From SVQP01 sp045594705 (GTDB lineage: Bacteria; Bacillota; Clostridia; Oscillospirales; CAG-272), in the NCBI GenBank assembly GCA_045594705.1, contig JAZNZB010000095.1:1-42038 (forward strand): 42,038 bases of DNA, read 5' to 3'. The notes beneath the pieces were generated by a model. It was not told where the DNA came from. It saw only the letters and a list, made by a program, of their open reading frames with translations, and did no database searches. This document shows positions 10,901 through 16,521 of this stretch, one piece after another; position 1 is the stretch's first letter, and every line of letters starts with the position of its first letter. The translations under genes and the position numbers were made by a program.

Positions 10901-11273
10901 CGTCTGCCGTGATCTGCACCGTATTGTAATCCAGATAGAGCGCACTCTGTACGCCGCTCTCGGCATCCGGATCCATGGTCAGCGTGTTTGTCCCCTTCAG
11001 GTGCAGATTGACGTCACCGTTGGTGGTGATCTTTCTGCCGTTGTATCCGTTCAGGGTCAGCGTTGCCGTTTCGGCAACCCAGGAATAGGTCGCCTCCTGT
11101 ACGTCCTGATCGGTCAGCTGCACCGTATTGCCTTCAAGGTCGGTCAGCATGACCGAGGTTGCAGGAATGCCCTGTGCCTCCATCTGCATGGCGGGGATCA
11201 GCAAAGCAAGCATGACTACCGCCGCCAGCGCGATCAGCACGACGTATCCGATATGACGGAATTTCGTTTTCAT
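4908..11273 (-). CDS. Giant secreted multidomain surface protein with Cys-rich tandem repeats and C-terminal membrane anchor
   Basis: 2121 aa. ATG 11273 is chosen for the GGAGG 7 nt upstream; the frame is open further but runs into the upstream gene. Order of parts: N-terminal signal/TM (~9-28); two copies of a beta-helix-like module similar to Cthe_2159-type carbohydrate-binding domains (TLTLNGYNGRKI and TLTLTNYNGGPI mark equivalent points); each copy is followed by a putative Ig-like He_PIG segment (EGTLPEGLYLYYGG, EGTLPTGLDLGMYDG); further Ig-like parts; about 600 residues rich in CxxC/CxxCG and His; three near-identical 81-residue repeats; eighteen 7-residue TTEPEED-type repeats; then a final hydrophobic segment with a KKRDK tail. 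No LPxTG is visible. A membrane- or wall-tethered adhesin or polysaccharide-binding role is inferred. The gene directly downstream of a membrane LuxR regulator on the same strand suggests regulation by it. Confidence 0.85.
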   Translation of the reverse strand: MKTKFRHIGYVVLIALAAVVMLALLIPAMQMEAQGIPATSVMLTDLEGNTVQLTDQDVQEATYSWVAETATLTLNGYNGRKITTNGDVNLHLKGTNTLTMDPDAESGVQSALYLDYNTVQITADEGGVLNVRGDLKTYFTAVCGSVNMVSGTLDINVTSASDGILYGIERSLMYDSSSENATVNITVERTVESDSFIYGVYNQAQFQKCGDVGLSISLTGAENDTIVGVSTLLVYESGCKIKIDLDNGAGDDVLLKAAESCQGISLTEGGKVELGGYVESYSLPQYTNKNTVTTTPANNQYVWIETDGQPMHSSDFVLSNLDGTPCLNAVFEYSAEPAKLTWVGDGWFSIPASVVEDNASLNLQAGLRGASSHTSSDNTYWNFEVIEGTLPEGLYLYYGGILNGQFTTPCEAGSVTIRATDRAGTYWDTSDDEIVEFTIPYGACVDKDRFLKVGDADPVEMKQDGSGTGWSYDAESSTLTLTNYNGGPIKAEKPFDLRIVGENTITVSDTVRTTDYYQSYGIWLETNSSANVTLSADGDATLNVIGEGLTGDFALLRLSVLEIKSGTVNLIGSSDFSSTYNSTGCAVYGTLKFSVEQDDSADVTIDVQNTGATSFARLYGNGQNSGNVYVRECDNVTFTVNVAGNQNTEIEAVKGLELYQTSAKVMIVADNQESESRKCIAVENMGGLVLKEGGELDMSGLVRTYSLMTNVDPHTVCTTPANNNYYWHDTDSNPYLTMYELRDLNGHPITHAIFEYADEPAPVKWTGYGLIYIPDGMVGDRFSIDLRAGLVGGHSFYTTGAYWKYEVVEGTLPTGLDLGMYDGLLSGQVIAPCVAGKVKIVAIDMAGTAGDESDDRSVTFELSYGAFSTNKPVTGISLDKDFIILENTGKGSVSAIVTPADAAYPNVTASQIDGNGEISITEIATPVNGVSEISLRANGTAGVYTVKIVTVELGLLAPEFTVYVKEIMPEISINYENQRLQGFVTGASYYICGEDIEEVTFVADGYSYVIPEEWLGKTVQITRLNAEPTCNSDALEIAIPARPAAPTGLESVNSFDYESADGIITGTDESMEYRADYDDYWYSIDGDEVYDLAVGTYFVRYKSTDSAFCGLTATVVVGYDELGFDDLDEFDVPGGMTNTSFQVDLSQGIYGGKGPYTFTVEGPSWITVDSNWNLVAYRPAEESDATTATITVTDADSVSRSVIINVGAVVAPHVCVFDQENPLAAYKISDADCLNPAKYYLSCTCGEKGDLPFDYGDALGHSFEEKIEDAAHLKAAGADCQHKNTYWLDCTRCNVISDSEFFEGSAVGAHVFDEESWGYKDAQGHAHLCTVENCTAHDDLKAHVPGEEATELSAQLCIACGYEVAPKKPHVHDIDFMKAKDADCTNTGNIAYYYCTGLCGKYFADEEATEEIVNKADVIIPALGHDYSEQLQNELHIKHVPENCVEVYTYWYNCSRCTACAKDDPSAEDKFYLGTVHGDHVFGDLVAEIPEVHTPEELSGGVAAHYRCSACEGYFTQQWVQTTLQALTGKVPEHTFNEVKINPTQHWTKCVCGKETEHIDHTGGTPTCTEQAKCEGCGYGYGQTVEHVFGERVAAVEAVHTQNELAASVAAHFRCTSCQGYFTEDKQESTLQALTGQMPAHAYDAQKSDAQGHWTECECGSKTETVAHTGGTATCTAKATCATCGKEYGELAAHDYSEATCTKKATCSVCGAETGELAAHTPNADDGDCTTDVTCSACGAVTAEGADAHTGGTATCTAKATCATCGKEYGELAAHDYSEATCTKKATCSVCGAETGELAAHTPNADDGDCTTDVTCSACGAVTAEGADEHTGGTAPCTAKATCATCGKEYGELAAHDYSEATCTKKATCSVCGAETGELAAHIEGDWVVTQAPEIGVAGKQVKSCTACGAVLKEQEIPALEEPTTEEDTTEPEEDTTEPEEDTTEPEEDTTESEEDTTEPEEDTTEPEEDTTEPEEDTTEPEEVTTEPEEDTTEPEEDTTQPEEVTTEPEEVTTEPEEVTTEPEEVTTEPEEDTTQPEEDTTQPEEDTTEPEEVTTETPTEKPTEKPTEKPTEQESDMQSDEQEEKKGCKSTVSICADMILLGVLTLGVFVFGKKRDKSMK
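5110..5500 (-). repeat. 21-bp tandem repeats coding Thr/Glu/Pro-rich spacer
   Basis: About eighteen 21-bp units, each coding a 7-residue variant of E-[DV]-T-T-[EQ]-P-E (one unit has S for P), followed by EKPT repeats. This resembles the extended wall-spanning stalk of Gram-positive surface proteins. Synonymous variation between units is low, so copy number is likely to vary between strains. Confidence 0.9.
5632..6271 (-). repeat. 243-bp tandem repeat (81 residues), about 2.6 copies
   Basis: The same segment recurs with starts at 5632, 5875 and 6118, a period of exactly 243 bp. It encodes units with CTxxATCATCG, CTKKATCSVCG and CTTDVTCSACG. Copies differ by only a few bases, implying recent duplication or gene conversion. 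The pairs of CxxC suggest metal-binding or disulfide-linked knuckles. Confidence 0.92.
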
Positions 11274-11294
11274 GGTTTTTCCTCCTTCTCTTGG

Positions 11295-11318
11295 AAATAT
11301 TCTTGTACAAGAATATTT
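11295..11318. promoter_or_regulatory. Perfect 24-bp palindrome in the 5' region of the giant protein gene
   Basis: Both 12-nt halves (AAATATTCTTGT and complement) match exactly. It lies 22 bp upstream of the ATG at 11273, just before the SD, and overlaps a weak -10-like TAAAAT (11320-11315, minus). It could be an operator or, in the mRNA, a hairpin next to the SD. The neighbouring LuxR regulator is a candidate ligand (inference). Next to it, 11322-11344 is a 23-nt strictly alternating pyrimidine-purine run. Confidence 0.5.
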
Positions 11319-11428
11319 TATCATGCGCGCATGCGTGCGCACATCACCCTTTTGGGGTGAATCCCCCAAGGCAAGGGGTGAAAAGGGGTGAAAACGAGGA
11401 GTTCCCCTCTCCAATGCCCTCGAAAGGC

Positions 11429-11484
11429 AAAAAAACAGGCTGCACCGACCGCTTTTCAAAAGCCATTCGATCCAACCTGTTTTC
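11429..11484 (-). terminator. Terminator of the LuxR-type regulator gene
   Basis: On the minus strand AAAACAGG pairs with CCTGTTTT around an inner GCTTTTxAAAAGC hairpin, followed by a run of seven T. It lies ~20 nt after the stop at 11500 and so separates the regulator transcript from the giant gene. Confidence 0.7.
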
Positions 11485-11499
11485 AATTTTATTATCTCG

Positions 11500-12462
11500 T
11501 CACTTTCGCAAAAGCAACGCATACAGCTCATCTCTGCTGCTCACGCCCAGTTTGGCATACAGCGTGCGCGTATAGGTCTTGACCGTGTTTTCCGACAAAA
11601 ACAGCTCTGCGGCGATCTCCTTGCGCTTCTTATTCTTGAGCATCAATTCCAAGATCTCTCGCTCGCGCATGGCAAGCACCTCGCCATCCTTGAGCTGCCC
11701 GAGAATGATCTCCAGCTTTTGCTCGGCCGACATGGAGGTGATCTCCACCACGGCCGCCTGCTGCGGCTCGGGTGCCTTGGCAACGTCCGTGATGTGTATG
11801 TAGTCCTGCAGCATCCAATACACAAAGAAAAACACGAACGAGCTCATCAGATAAGAGACCGACAGAAATTCAAAATTCAGCGGAACAAGCTTCTCCACGA
11901 TCCACATGCCCACGTTGCCGATCACCACCGCCAGCATCAAGCCTGCCGGTTTATGAGAAACCGCGCTTTTTTTGCTCAGCGATACGATCACCACTGTCAG
12001 CATAATGACGAAATACACCAGCACGTAGACAAGATTGAGCGGATGCAGCACGCCGTATTCCTTGACCAGCTTGGAAGCGCCGTCCTGTTTGATCAGCTCC
12101 ACGCTCGCATAGTACCAATCCAGATGCCCCGTGGTCAGCACCAATGCAAGCATCAGCACAGCAGCAACGCCCAATACGTAGGGCACCCATTTGGGATAAC
12201 TGATATTACAGACCTTGGAGAGCAGCAATAGCATGCACATGGGTGCAAAAACCTGCCCCAGATATGCGATTTTATTGGCAAGCAACGCAAATTCCACGCT
12301 TTCGGACACCGAAAGCATCAGATATCCGAGGTTGACCACGCATACGCAAATATACAAAAGCAGCAGCCACGGCTCTTTTTGCTTTTTCCAAACAAACAGG
12401 AAGTACCCAACAGGCAAAAGAAACGACAGTAATAATACGATACCGTATGCCGCGATTACCAT
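11500..12462 (-). CDS. Membrane-bound LuxR-family regulator (7TM sensor plus HTH)
   Basis: 320 aa. Residues 1-~230 hold about seven hydrophobic segments, similar in pattern to the 7TM N-terminal sensor of histidine kinases. After a linker, the last ~65 residues form a GerE/LuxR helix-turn-helix: LAMREREILELMLKNKKRKE, then IAAELFLSENTVKTYTRTLY, then AKLGVSSRDELYALL. There is no receiver or kinase domain, so sensing and DNA binding are in one polypeptide that would act from the membrane. The start ATG 12462 has AGGAGG 7 nt upstream and its own promoter. It sits upstream of and collinear with the giant surface protein, its most likely target. Family calls are firm; ligand and target are inferred. 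Confidence 0.87.
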   Translation of the reverse strand: MVIAAYGIVLLLSFLLPVGYFLFVWKKQKEPWLLLLYICVCVVNLGYLMLSVSESVEFALLANKIAYLGQVFAPMCMLLLLSKVCNISYPKWVPYVLGVAAVLMLALVLTTGHLDWYYASVELIKQDGASKLVKEYGVLHPLNLVYVLVYFVIMLTVVIVSLSKKSAVSHKPAGLMLAVVIGNVGMWIVEKLVPLNFEFLSVSYLMSSFVFFFVYWMLQDYIHITDVAKAPEPQQAAVVEITSMSAEQKLEIILGQLKDGEVLAMREREILELMLKNKKRKEIAAELFLSENTVKTYTRTLYAKLGVSSRDELYALLLRK

Positions 12463-12506
12463 AGTTATACCTCCTTTACTGATGATTTGATCGGTTTATT
12501 TGATTC

Positions 12507-12535
12507 ATTATATCACGCAAATGCCTATAAATCAA
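12507..12535 (-). promoter_or_regulatory. Sigma-A promoter of the membrane LuxR gene
   Basis: Minus strand TTGATT (12535-12530) and perfect TATAAT (12512-12507), 17-bp spacer. It is tucked into the short gap after the TlpA-like gene (stop at 12557). Confidence 0.8.
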
Positions 12536-12556
12536 GGCGTTTTAGAAATTTGCCGC

Positions 12557-13087
12557 TTATTCGTCGATCAGCGAAAGTCCCGAGATCAGCGTCTCATAGC
12601 TGATCATGCCAACCTCCTTGGCCACCACGTCTCCGTTTGCATTGACAAACACGGTGGTGGGATAGCCGGTCACGCCGTAGGCCTTGACCGCCTCTCCAAG
12701 CACGTCGAAATAAATATCGAAATCATATCCCTGCTCCGCGACAAACGCCTTGGCCTTGTCCACGGTCTCATACACGCCGTCGGTCACGTTGACCATCAGA
12801 AATACCACGTCGGGGTTCTCGGCATAGGCCTTGTTGAAATCCGGCATTTCCTTGACGCAATAGCCGCACCAGATTGCCCAGAAGTTGATGACCACGGGCT
12901 TTCCGCGCAATTCGGACAGCTCCACGCGTTGGCCGTTCTCGTCAAGCACAGCAAAATTTGGTGCGTTGCCGCCTGCCTGTGCCTCGGTGCTTTCCTGCCC
13001 ATCGGTATTGCCTCCCGCGTTGCAGGCAACCAACGGCAGCACCAGAACCAGCGCAAGCGCGAGCACAGTCCATTTGATGTGTTTCAT
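12557..13087 (-). CDS. TlpA/ResA-like thiol-disulfide oxidoreductase lipoprotein
   Basis: 176 aa. Lipoprotein signal with lipobox LVAC (Cys22). After a short Gly/Glu/Thr linker comes a thioredoxin-fold domain: INFWAIWCGYC with Cys74 and Cys77 as the redox pair, and the cis-proline loop GYPTT near the C terminus. ATG 13087 is used because GGGAG lies 7-8 nt upstream. It would work outside the membrane, reducing or exchanging disulfides in secreted proteins. The Cys-rich giant protein nearby is a possible client, but that is only inference. Electron donor (CcdA-like) is not in the window. Confidence 0.9.
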   Translation of the reverse strand: MKHIKWTVLALALVLVLPLVACNAGGNTDGQESTEAQAGGNAPNFAVLDENGQRVELSELRGKPVVINFWAIWCGYCVKEMPDFNKAYAENPDVVFLMVNVTDGVYETVDKAKAFVAEQGYDFDIYFDVLGEAVKAYGVTGYPTTVFVNANGDVVAKEVGMISYETLISGLSLIDE

Positions 13088-13113
13088 ACGGATTCTCCCA
13101 TCTCTTTTTTTAT

Positions 13114-13142
13114 ATTGTAACACAGATGGACAAAAATGTAAA
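13114..13142 (-). promoter_or_regulatory. Sigma-A promoter of the TlpA-like gene
   Basis: Minus strand TTTACA (13142-13137) and TACAAT (13119-13114), 17-bp spacer, diverging from the tmk promoter 20 bp away. Confidence 0.65.
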
Positions 13143-13162
13143 GTAAAAAATCGCCGCAGCTC

Positions 13163-13191
13163 TTGCAAATCTTGCCAAGATGCGGTACAAT
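13163..13191 (+). promoter_or_regulatory. Sigma-A promoter of tmk
   Basis: TTGCAA (13163-13168) and TACAAT (13186-13191), 17-bp spacer. It gives a leader of about 25 nt before ATG 13222. Confidence 0.75.
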
Positions 13192-13221
13192 ATAGGAAAT
13201 ACGAATTTGGGACGGTAAGAT

Positions 13222-13839
13222 ATGTTTATAGTGTTTGAAGGAATTGACGGCGCGGGCAAGACAACGCAAATAGAGCTTTTGGCAGACAAGCTGCGCCAAG
13301 CGGGACTTGACCCTTACGTGACGGCAGAGCCGACCGGTATGGAGACCGGGCGCGCCATTCGCCGCGTGCTCTCGGGTGCTGTGCCCAAGACCCCCACGCA
13401 GGTGGCGGCCATGTTCGTGCAGGACAGAATTGACCACAACGTGGACCCCGACGAGGGCATTGAAGGCAAGCTGGCTGCAGGCAGGGCCGTGATTTGTGAC
13501 CGCTACTACTACTCTTCCCTTGCCTACCAGGGCTCTCTGACCGATTTTGATTGGGTCATGGCGGCAAATTGCGATTGTCCCGAGATCCGTCGCCCCGACC
13601 TTTGCATCTTCCTTGATCTTTCCCCCGAGGTGAGCATGGAGCGTATCACCAAGGGCCGCACGCAGGTCGAGATCTACGAAAAAGCGGACACACTGACCCG
13701 TGTGCGCGCGCAGTACATGAACGTATTTGAAAAGCTCAAAGCGCGCGGCGAGCAGATCGAGATCATCGACGCCTCGGGCAACATCGAGCAGACCGCCGAA
13801 AAGATCAATCAAGCAATTTTTAAGCATTTTGGGATATAA
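13222..13839 (+). CDS. tmk: Thymidylate kinase
   Basis: 205 aa, the normal length. It phosphorylates dTMP to dTDP with ATP, an essential cytoplasmic step to dTTP. P-loop GIDGAGKTT lies at residues 7-15, the DR(Y) motif in CDRYYYSSLAYQG around residue 95, and the LID segment with TKGRTQVEIYEK follows. The SD before ATG 13222 is poor (GGTAAG), but the frame and family N terminus fix the start. It stands alone between its own promoter and a strong terminator, apart from the holB/DNA-polymerase neighbours often seen in Firmicutes. Confidence 0.95.
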   Translation: MFIVFEGIDGAGKTTQIELLADKLRQAGLDPYVTAEPTGMETGRAIRRVLSGAVPKTPTQVAAMFVQDRIDHNVDPDEGIEGKLAAGRAVICDRYYYSSLAYQGSLTDFDWVMAANCDCPEIRRPDLCIFLDLSPEVSMERITKGRTQVEIYEKADTLTRVRAQYMNVFEKLKARGEQIEIIDASGNIEQTAEKINQAIFKHFGI

Positions 13840-13874
13840 AAAACAGAGCTTGCCAATCCGACAAATAAATATGC

Positions 13875-13922
13875 GAAAAGCAGGGATTTGTTCGAGAACG
13901 AACAGATTCCTGCTTTTCTTTT
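13875..13922 (+). terminator. Terminator of tmk
   Basis: Stem GAAAAGCAGG/CCTGCTTTTC with an inner TGTTCG-AGAA-CGAACA hairpin, followed by TTTT. It lies 36 nt past the tmk stop. Confidence 0.88.
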
Positions 13923-13954
13923 GCAAATAAAAGGTGTGAATAATCAGTGAAAGG

Positions 13955-14386
13955 CCCCTCTGTCGCTTCGCGCCATCTCCCCCGGGGGAGAAAGGTTCTG
14001 TTGCCCCATGGTATAGACGATTTAATAGGGTTATGAGCGGTTTTATGGGAACCTCATCCACCGCAACCGCGTCGATCATTTCGCGGATTCTCCGCGAAAT
14101 TCTCTTCCGCTGCGGTCCCCCTTCCCCAGCGGGGCAAGGCTTATCATAGTTGCCCTTTGTCATATGGCATAACAAGACGGATAGCGAAAATAGTTTCACC
14201 CAATCGGACGGTTAACGACGAGGATATGCGCCATAAAGCCTTGCCCCGCTGGGGAAAGGTGGCATACGCAAGCTTGCGACGGATGAGGTCCCCATAAAAC
14301 CGCTCAAAACATTTTTCTGCCATTCATCCCACAGGGCAACTAATCCCTTTCTCCCCCGGGGGAGACGGCGCGAAGCGACAGAGGGG
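13955..14386. repeat. Nested inverted-repeat element 1 (~430 bp)
   Basis: The outer arms 13955-13995 and 14346-14386 are inverted copies matching at 40 of 41 positions and contain CTCCCCCGGGGGAG. Inside are a second pair, 14034-14059 with 14281-14306 (25/26), and a third, 14121-14142 with 14236-14257. The whole stretch could fold back on itself. No credible gene is inside. The 676-bp gap between tmk and the XRE gene is otherwise empty apart from terminators. Confidence 0.85.
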
Positions 14387-14430
14387 GGAGAATACTGTTG
14401 AATATCATATCCTTCACGTCTTATAATAGC

Positions 14431-14464
14431 AAAAGCAGAAGCCTCAATCATAGACTTCTGCTTT
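14431..14464 (-). terminator. Probable terminator of the XRE regulator gene
   Basis: On the minus strand AAAGCAGAAG pairs with CTTCTGCTTT around a 13-nt loop, then a short T run. It is 50 nt past the stop at 14516. The U-tract is short, so efficiency is uncertain. Confidence 0.6.
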
Positions 14465-14515
14465 CATTGATATTATTTAGCGCTAATTATTCAGCCGATT
14501 CTCTATCTTTTCCCT

Positions 14516-14971
14516 TTAATATGCAATCAAGTAATAAATGACGTAGATCCAGCCGAGCACGCCGTGCAATATCGCCCAGCCGATCGATTGCCAGTTGACG
14601 TAGCTGATTACCGTTGCAAGGGCACACCCCAAGCCAAGTCCGCCAAAGGATACGCTCCAGTCTTTTCGGCTTGCCAGTTGATCAAGCTTTTTTTCGGTCT
14701 GCTCCAATTTGTATTGCAAAAATTGATATTTATCCTCATCCTGTTCGCCAAGACCGCTCAAAGCTTTCCCTTCAAGCAATTCGCGAACTGTCATGTCTAA
14801 TTCCCGGCAAAGCTGCTCAACAACAGAATAATCCGGCATATTTCGGCCGTTTTCCCATTTGGAAACAGTTTTATTGGATACACCCAGTCGCTGCGCAAGC
14901 TGCTCCTGCGTCATATTCTTTTCTCTTCTCTTCTCGGCAATGAATCTGCCTGTTTCTTTTGGATTCATCAT
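14516..14971 (-). CDS. XRE-family transcriptional regulator with C-terminal membrane segments
   Basis: 151 aa. Residues ~7-62 are an HTH_3/Cro-CI domain: EKRREKNMTQEQLAQRLGVS, NKTVSKWENGRNMPDYSVV. A charged linker follows (~75-100) and then two hydrophobic segments at the end (SFGGLGLGCALATVISYV and a following GWAILHGVLGWIYVIYYLIAY-type stretch). This matches small membrane-tethered XRE regulators of Clostridia. GGAGG lies 5 nt before ATG 14971 and 8 nt before the adjacent ATG 14968, and either could be used. Targets are unknown. Its own promoter and flanking inverted-repeat elements make it a stand-alone unit. Confidence 0.85.
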   Translation of the reverse strand: MMNPKETGRFIAEKRREKNMTQEQLAQRLGVSNKTVSKWENGRNMPDYSVVEQLCRELDMTVRELLEGKALSGLGEQDEDKYQFLQYKLEQTEKKLDQLASRKDWSVSFGGLGLGCALATVISYVNWQSIGWAILHGVLGWIYVIYYLIAY

Positions 14972-14991
14972 TCACCCCTCCTTTTATCCCC

Positions 14992-15020
14992 AGTTTATCA
15001 CTCAAGCGGGTAAATTGCAA
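14992..15020 (-). promoter_or_regulatory. Sigma-A promoter of the XRE gene
   Basis: Minus strand TTGCAA (15020-15015) and TAAACT (14997-14992), 17-bp spacer, about 20 bp before the start codon. Confidence 0.65.
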
Positions 15021-15109
15021 TCCCTTACATGGAGAATTTCGGTAGAATTATCAAATTCGGGAAGTTCTCGTGCTGTGCTATTAAAGAATATTAGTTGCCC
15101 AAATTCATC

Positions 15110-15360
15110 AGCCCGCCCCTTCCCCCGCGGGCGTTCGTTTCGCTATGCTCACTCACTGCGGGTCCCCTTCCCCGAAGGGGACGGCTTTGCAGCGCGCATC
15201 CGTTCTACAGGTGTTTCCCTTTGTGGGAGACTTCTTTCGTCATACATCTTGCAATTCTTTTCAATGCGGGCAACTTACATAAAGCCGTCCCCTCCGGGGA
15301 AGGGGACCCGCAACGAACGACGCAGAGCGGAGTGAGTGCCCGCGGGGGAAGGGGCGGGCT
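15110..15360. repeat. Nested inverted-repeat element 2 (~250 bp)
   Basis: Outer arms 15110-15132 and 15338-15360 are a perfect 23-bp inverted repeat. Inner arms 15158-15187 and 15282-15311 match with one or two differences and include GGGTCCCCTTCCCC. Segment 15177-15206 is 27/30 identical to 38199-38228 in element 4. The 522-bp gap between the XRE and HPr-like genes contains this element and the terminator at 15391-15432, and no credible gene. Confidence 0.85.
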
Positions 15361-15390
15361 GAACGCCTTGGGAAAGCTTTATATCGTGAA

Positions 15391-15432
15391 TGAAAAAAGC
15401 AGGAATCTGCTAAAATTGAACAAACTCCTGCT
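15391..15432 (-). terminator. Probable terminator of the HPr-like gene
   Basis: On the minus strand AGCAGGA (15432-15426) pairs with TCCTGCT (15404-15398), followed by a six-T run. It is ~60 nt downstream of the stop at 15494. Confidence 0.6.
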
Positions 15433-15493
15433 ATTTACCGCGAATTTATCAGCCCCGTCGGGCCCTTTACCTATAATTTTCTTTCCCGGGTGC

Positions 15494-15727
15494 TTAGTCA
15501 ACTACGTAGTCGCTAAGCATTTTTTTAAGTTTTTCTACATCCTCGTCCTTGTGCACGTGCACTGCAACAGGCTGACGCAGATCCAGGCTGAAAATGCCCA
15601 GAAGAGATCTGCCGTCTACGAGATATCTGCCCGATCCAAGATCCACAGTTCCGTCGTATGCGACCAGAATGCTGACCAGACTATAAACGTCGTTGATCTC
15701 CTTTAAGCGAATGTTGAAGCTCTTCAT
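15494..15727 (-). CDS. HPr-fold protein lacking the phosphorylatable histidine
   Basis: 77 aa, slightly shorter than HPr (about 85-88). The second half matches HPr: VDGRSLLGIFSLDL aligns with the conserved region around Ser46, followed by VAVHVH and a C-terminal helix. The N-terminal region that should carry the His15-Ala-Arg-Pro active site reads EINDVYSLVSILVAYDG, with no histidine. It therefore cannot carry the PEP-dependent phosphate of the PTS. The serine equivalent (Ser41) is kept. SD AGGAGG is 8 nt before ATG 15727. A regulatory or structural HPr relative is likely; no PTS genes are nearby. Confidence 0.82.
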   Translation of the reverse strand: MKSFNIRLKEINDVYSLVSILVAYDGTVDLGSGRYLVDGRSLLGIFSLDLRQPVAVHVHKDEDVEKLKKMLSDYVVD

Positions 15728-15783
15728 GCTAATTTCCTCCTTATGAGAAATGGGTTAGTAATCGCTTTCCCGATTACGCCATC

Positions 15784-15812
15784 ATTATACTCTCAATTTT
15801 CAGAAAATGCAA
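15784..15812 (-). promoter_or_regulatory. Sigma-A promoter of the HPr-like gene
   Basis: Minus strand TTGCAT (15812-15807) and perfect TATAAT (15789-15784), 17-bp spacer. Confidence 0.75.
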
Positions 15813-15873
15813 GAGACAGACCGACGAAGTTACCAATCACGGCATGAAAATTTTGTACATGTTGTACAAATTT

Positions 15874-15900
15874 AGGCGCGTCGCCTTGTGCAACGCGCCT
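15874..15900 (-). terminator. Hairpin after gmhA-like gene, probable operon terminator
   Basis: AGGCGCG and CGCGCCT form the stem just past the stop at 15909; the T tract on the minus strand is poor (TAAATTTG). Just beyond lies the dyad TTTGTACATGTTGTACAAA (15852-15870). Confidence 0.5.
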
Positions 15901-15908
15901 TATATACT

Positions 15909-16511
15909 TTAGCAAAAGAAATATTTCTCAACCTCGGCACACAACCAATGGTACATGGGCAGGTGGTATTCCTGCACGCGATAGGTGTCGGTCGCAGGGG
16001 CATGCAGTACCACGTCGCAAAGCGCATCCAACGCGCAGTTGCGCTCTCCCGCCATGCCGATGACGCGAACACCCAACGCCTTTGCCGCATGCGCGGCAGC
16101 CACGACGTTGGCGGAATTGCCCGAGGTGGAAATACACCAGAGCAGGTCACCCGGCTTTGACAGCGCAAGCACCAGCTGCGCATACACCGTCTTTGCGTCC
16201 ACGTCGTTACAAAACGCGGAAATGACCGCGCCCTGCGAGGGCAGCGAGATAGCGGGCAATCCCATCTGCAAGCGGCTTGCAAGCTCCTCACCCATAGCCG
16301 CGCGCAAATCCCCTGTCAGCTCCCTTTTGGAGGCAAAGCCCTTGAGCAGCTCGCCTGCGATATGATCGCAATCGGCTGCCGAGCCGCCGTTTCCGCAAAG
16401 CAGCAGCTTGCCGCCACGGTTGTACGTATCGATCAGCAGCTCGCGTGCCTTTTCCAGTGCCTCTTTTTGCGACACAAGTGCGGGATAATGCTCAAACAAT
16501 TCTATCTTCAT
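15909..16511 (-). CDS. SIS-domain phosphosugar isomerase, GmhA (sedoheptulose 7-phosphate isomerase)-like
   Basis: 200 aa, typical GmhA length. Motifs: LLCGNGGSAADCDHIAGELL (the family signature in the SIS domain), the sugar-phosphate serine cluster ISTSGNSANVVAA, and a C-terminal EYHLPMYHWLCAEVE with conserved His/Glu. GmhA converts sedoheptulose 7-phosphate to D-glycero-D-manno-heptose 7-phosphate. SD GGAG precedes ATG 16511. It starts 10 nt after the ROK kinase stops, so the two are co-transcribed; a heptose or amino-sugar phosphate branch is possible. No other heptose genes (HldE, GmhB) are in the window, so the substrate stays open. Confidence 0.82.
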   Translation of the reverse strand: MKIELFEHYPALVSQKEALEKARELLIDTYNRGGKLLLCGNGGSAADCDHIAGELLKGFASKRELTGDLRAAMGEELASRLQMGLPAISLPSQGAVISAFCNDVDAKTVYAQLVLALSKPGDLLWCISTSGNSANVVAAAHAAKALGVRVIGMAGERNCALDALCDVVLHAPATDTYRVQEYHLPMYHWLCAEVEKYFFC

Positions 16512-16521
16512 AGTCCTCTCC

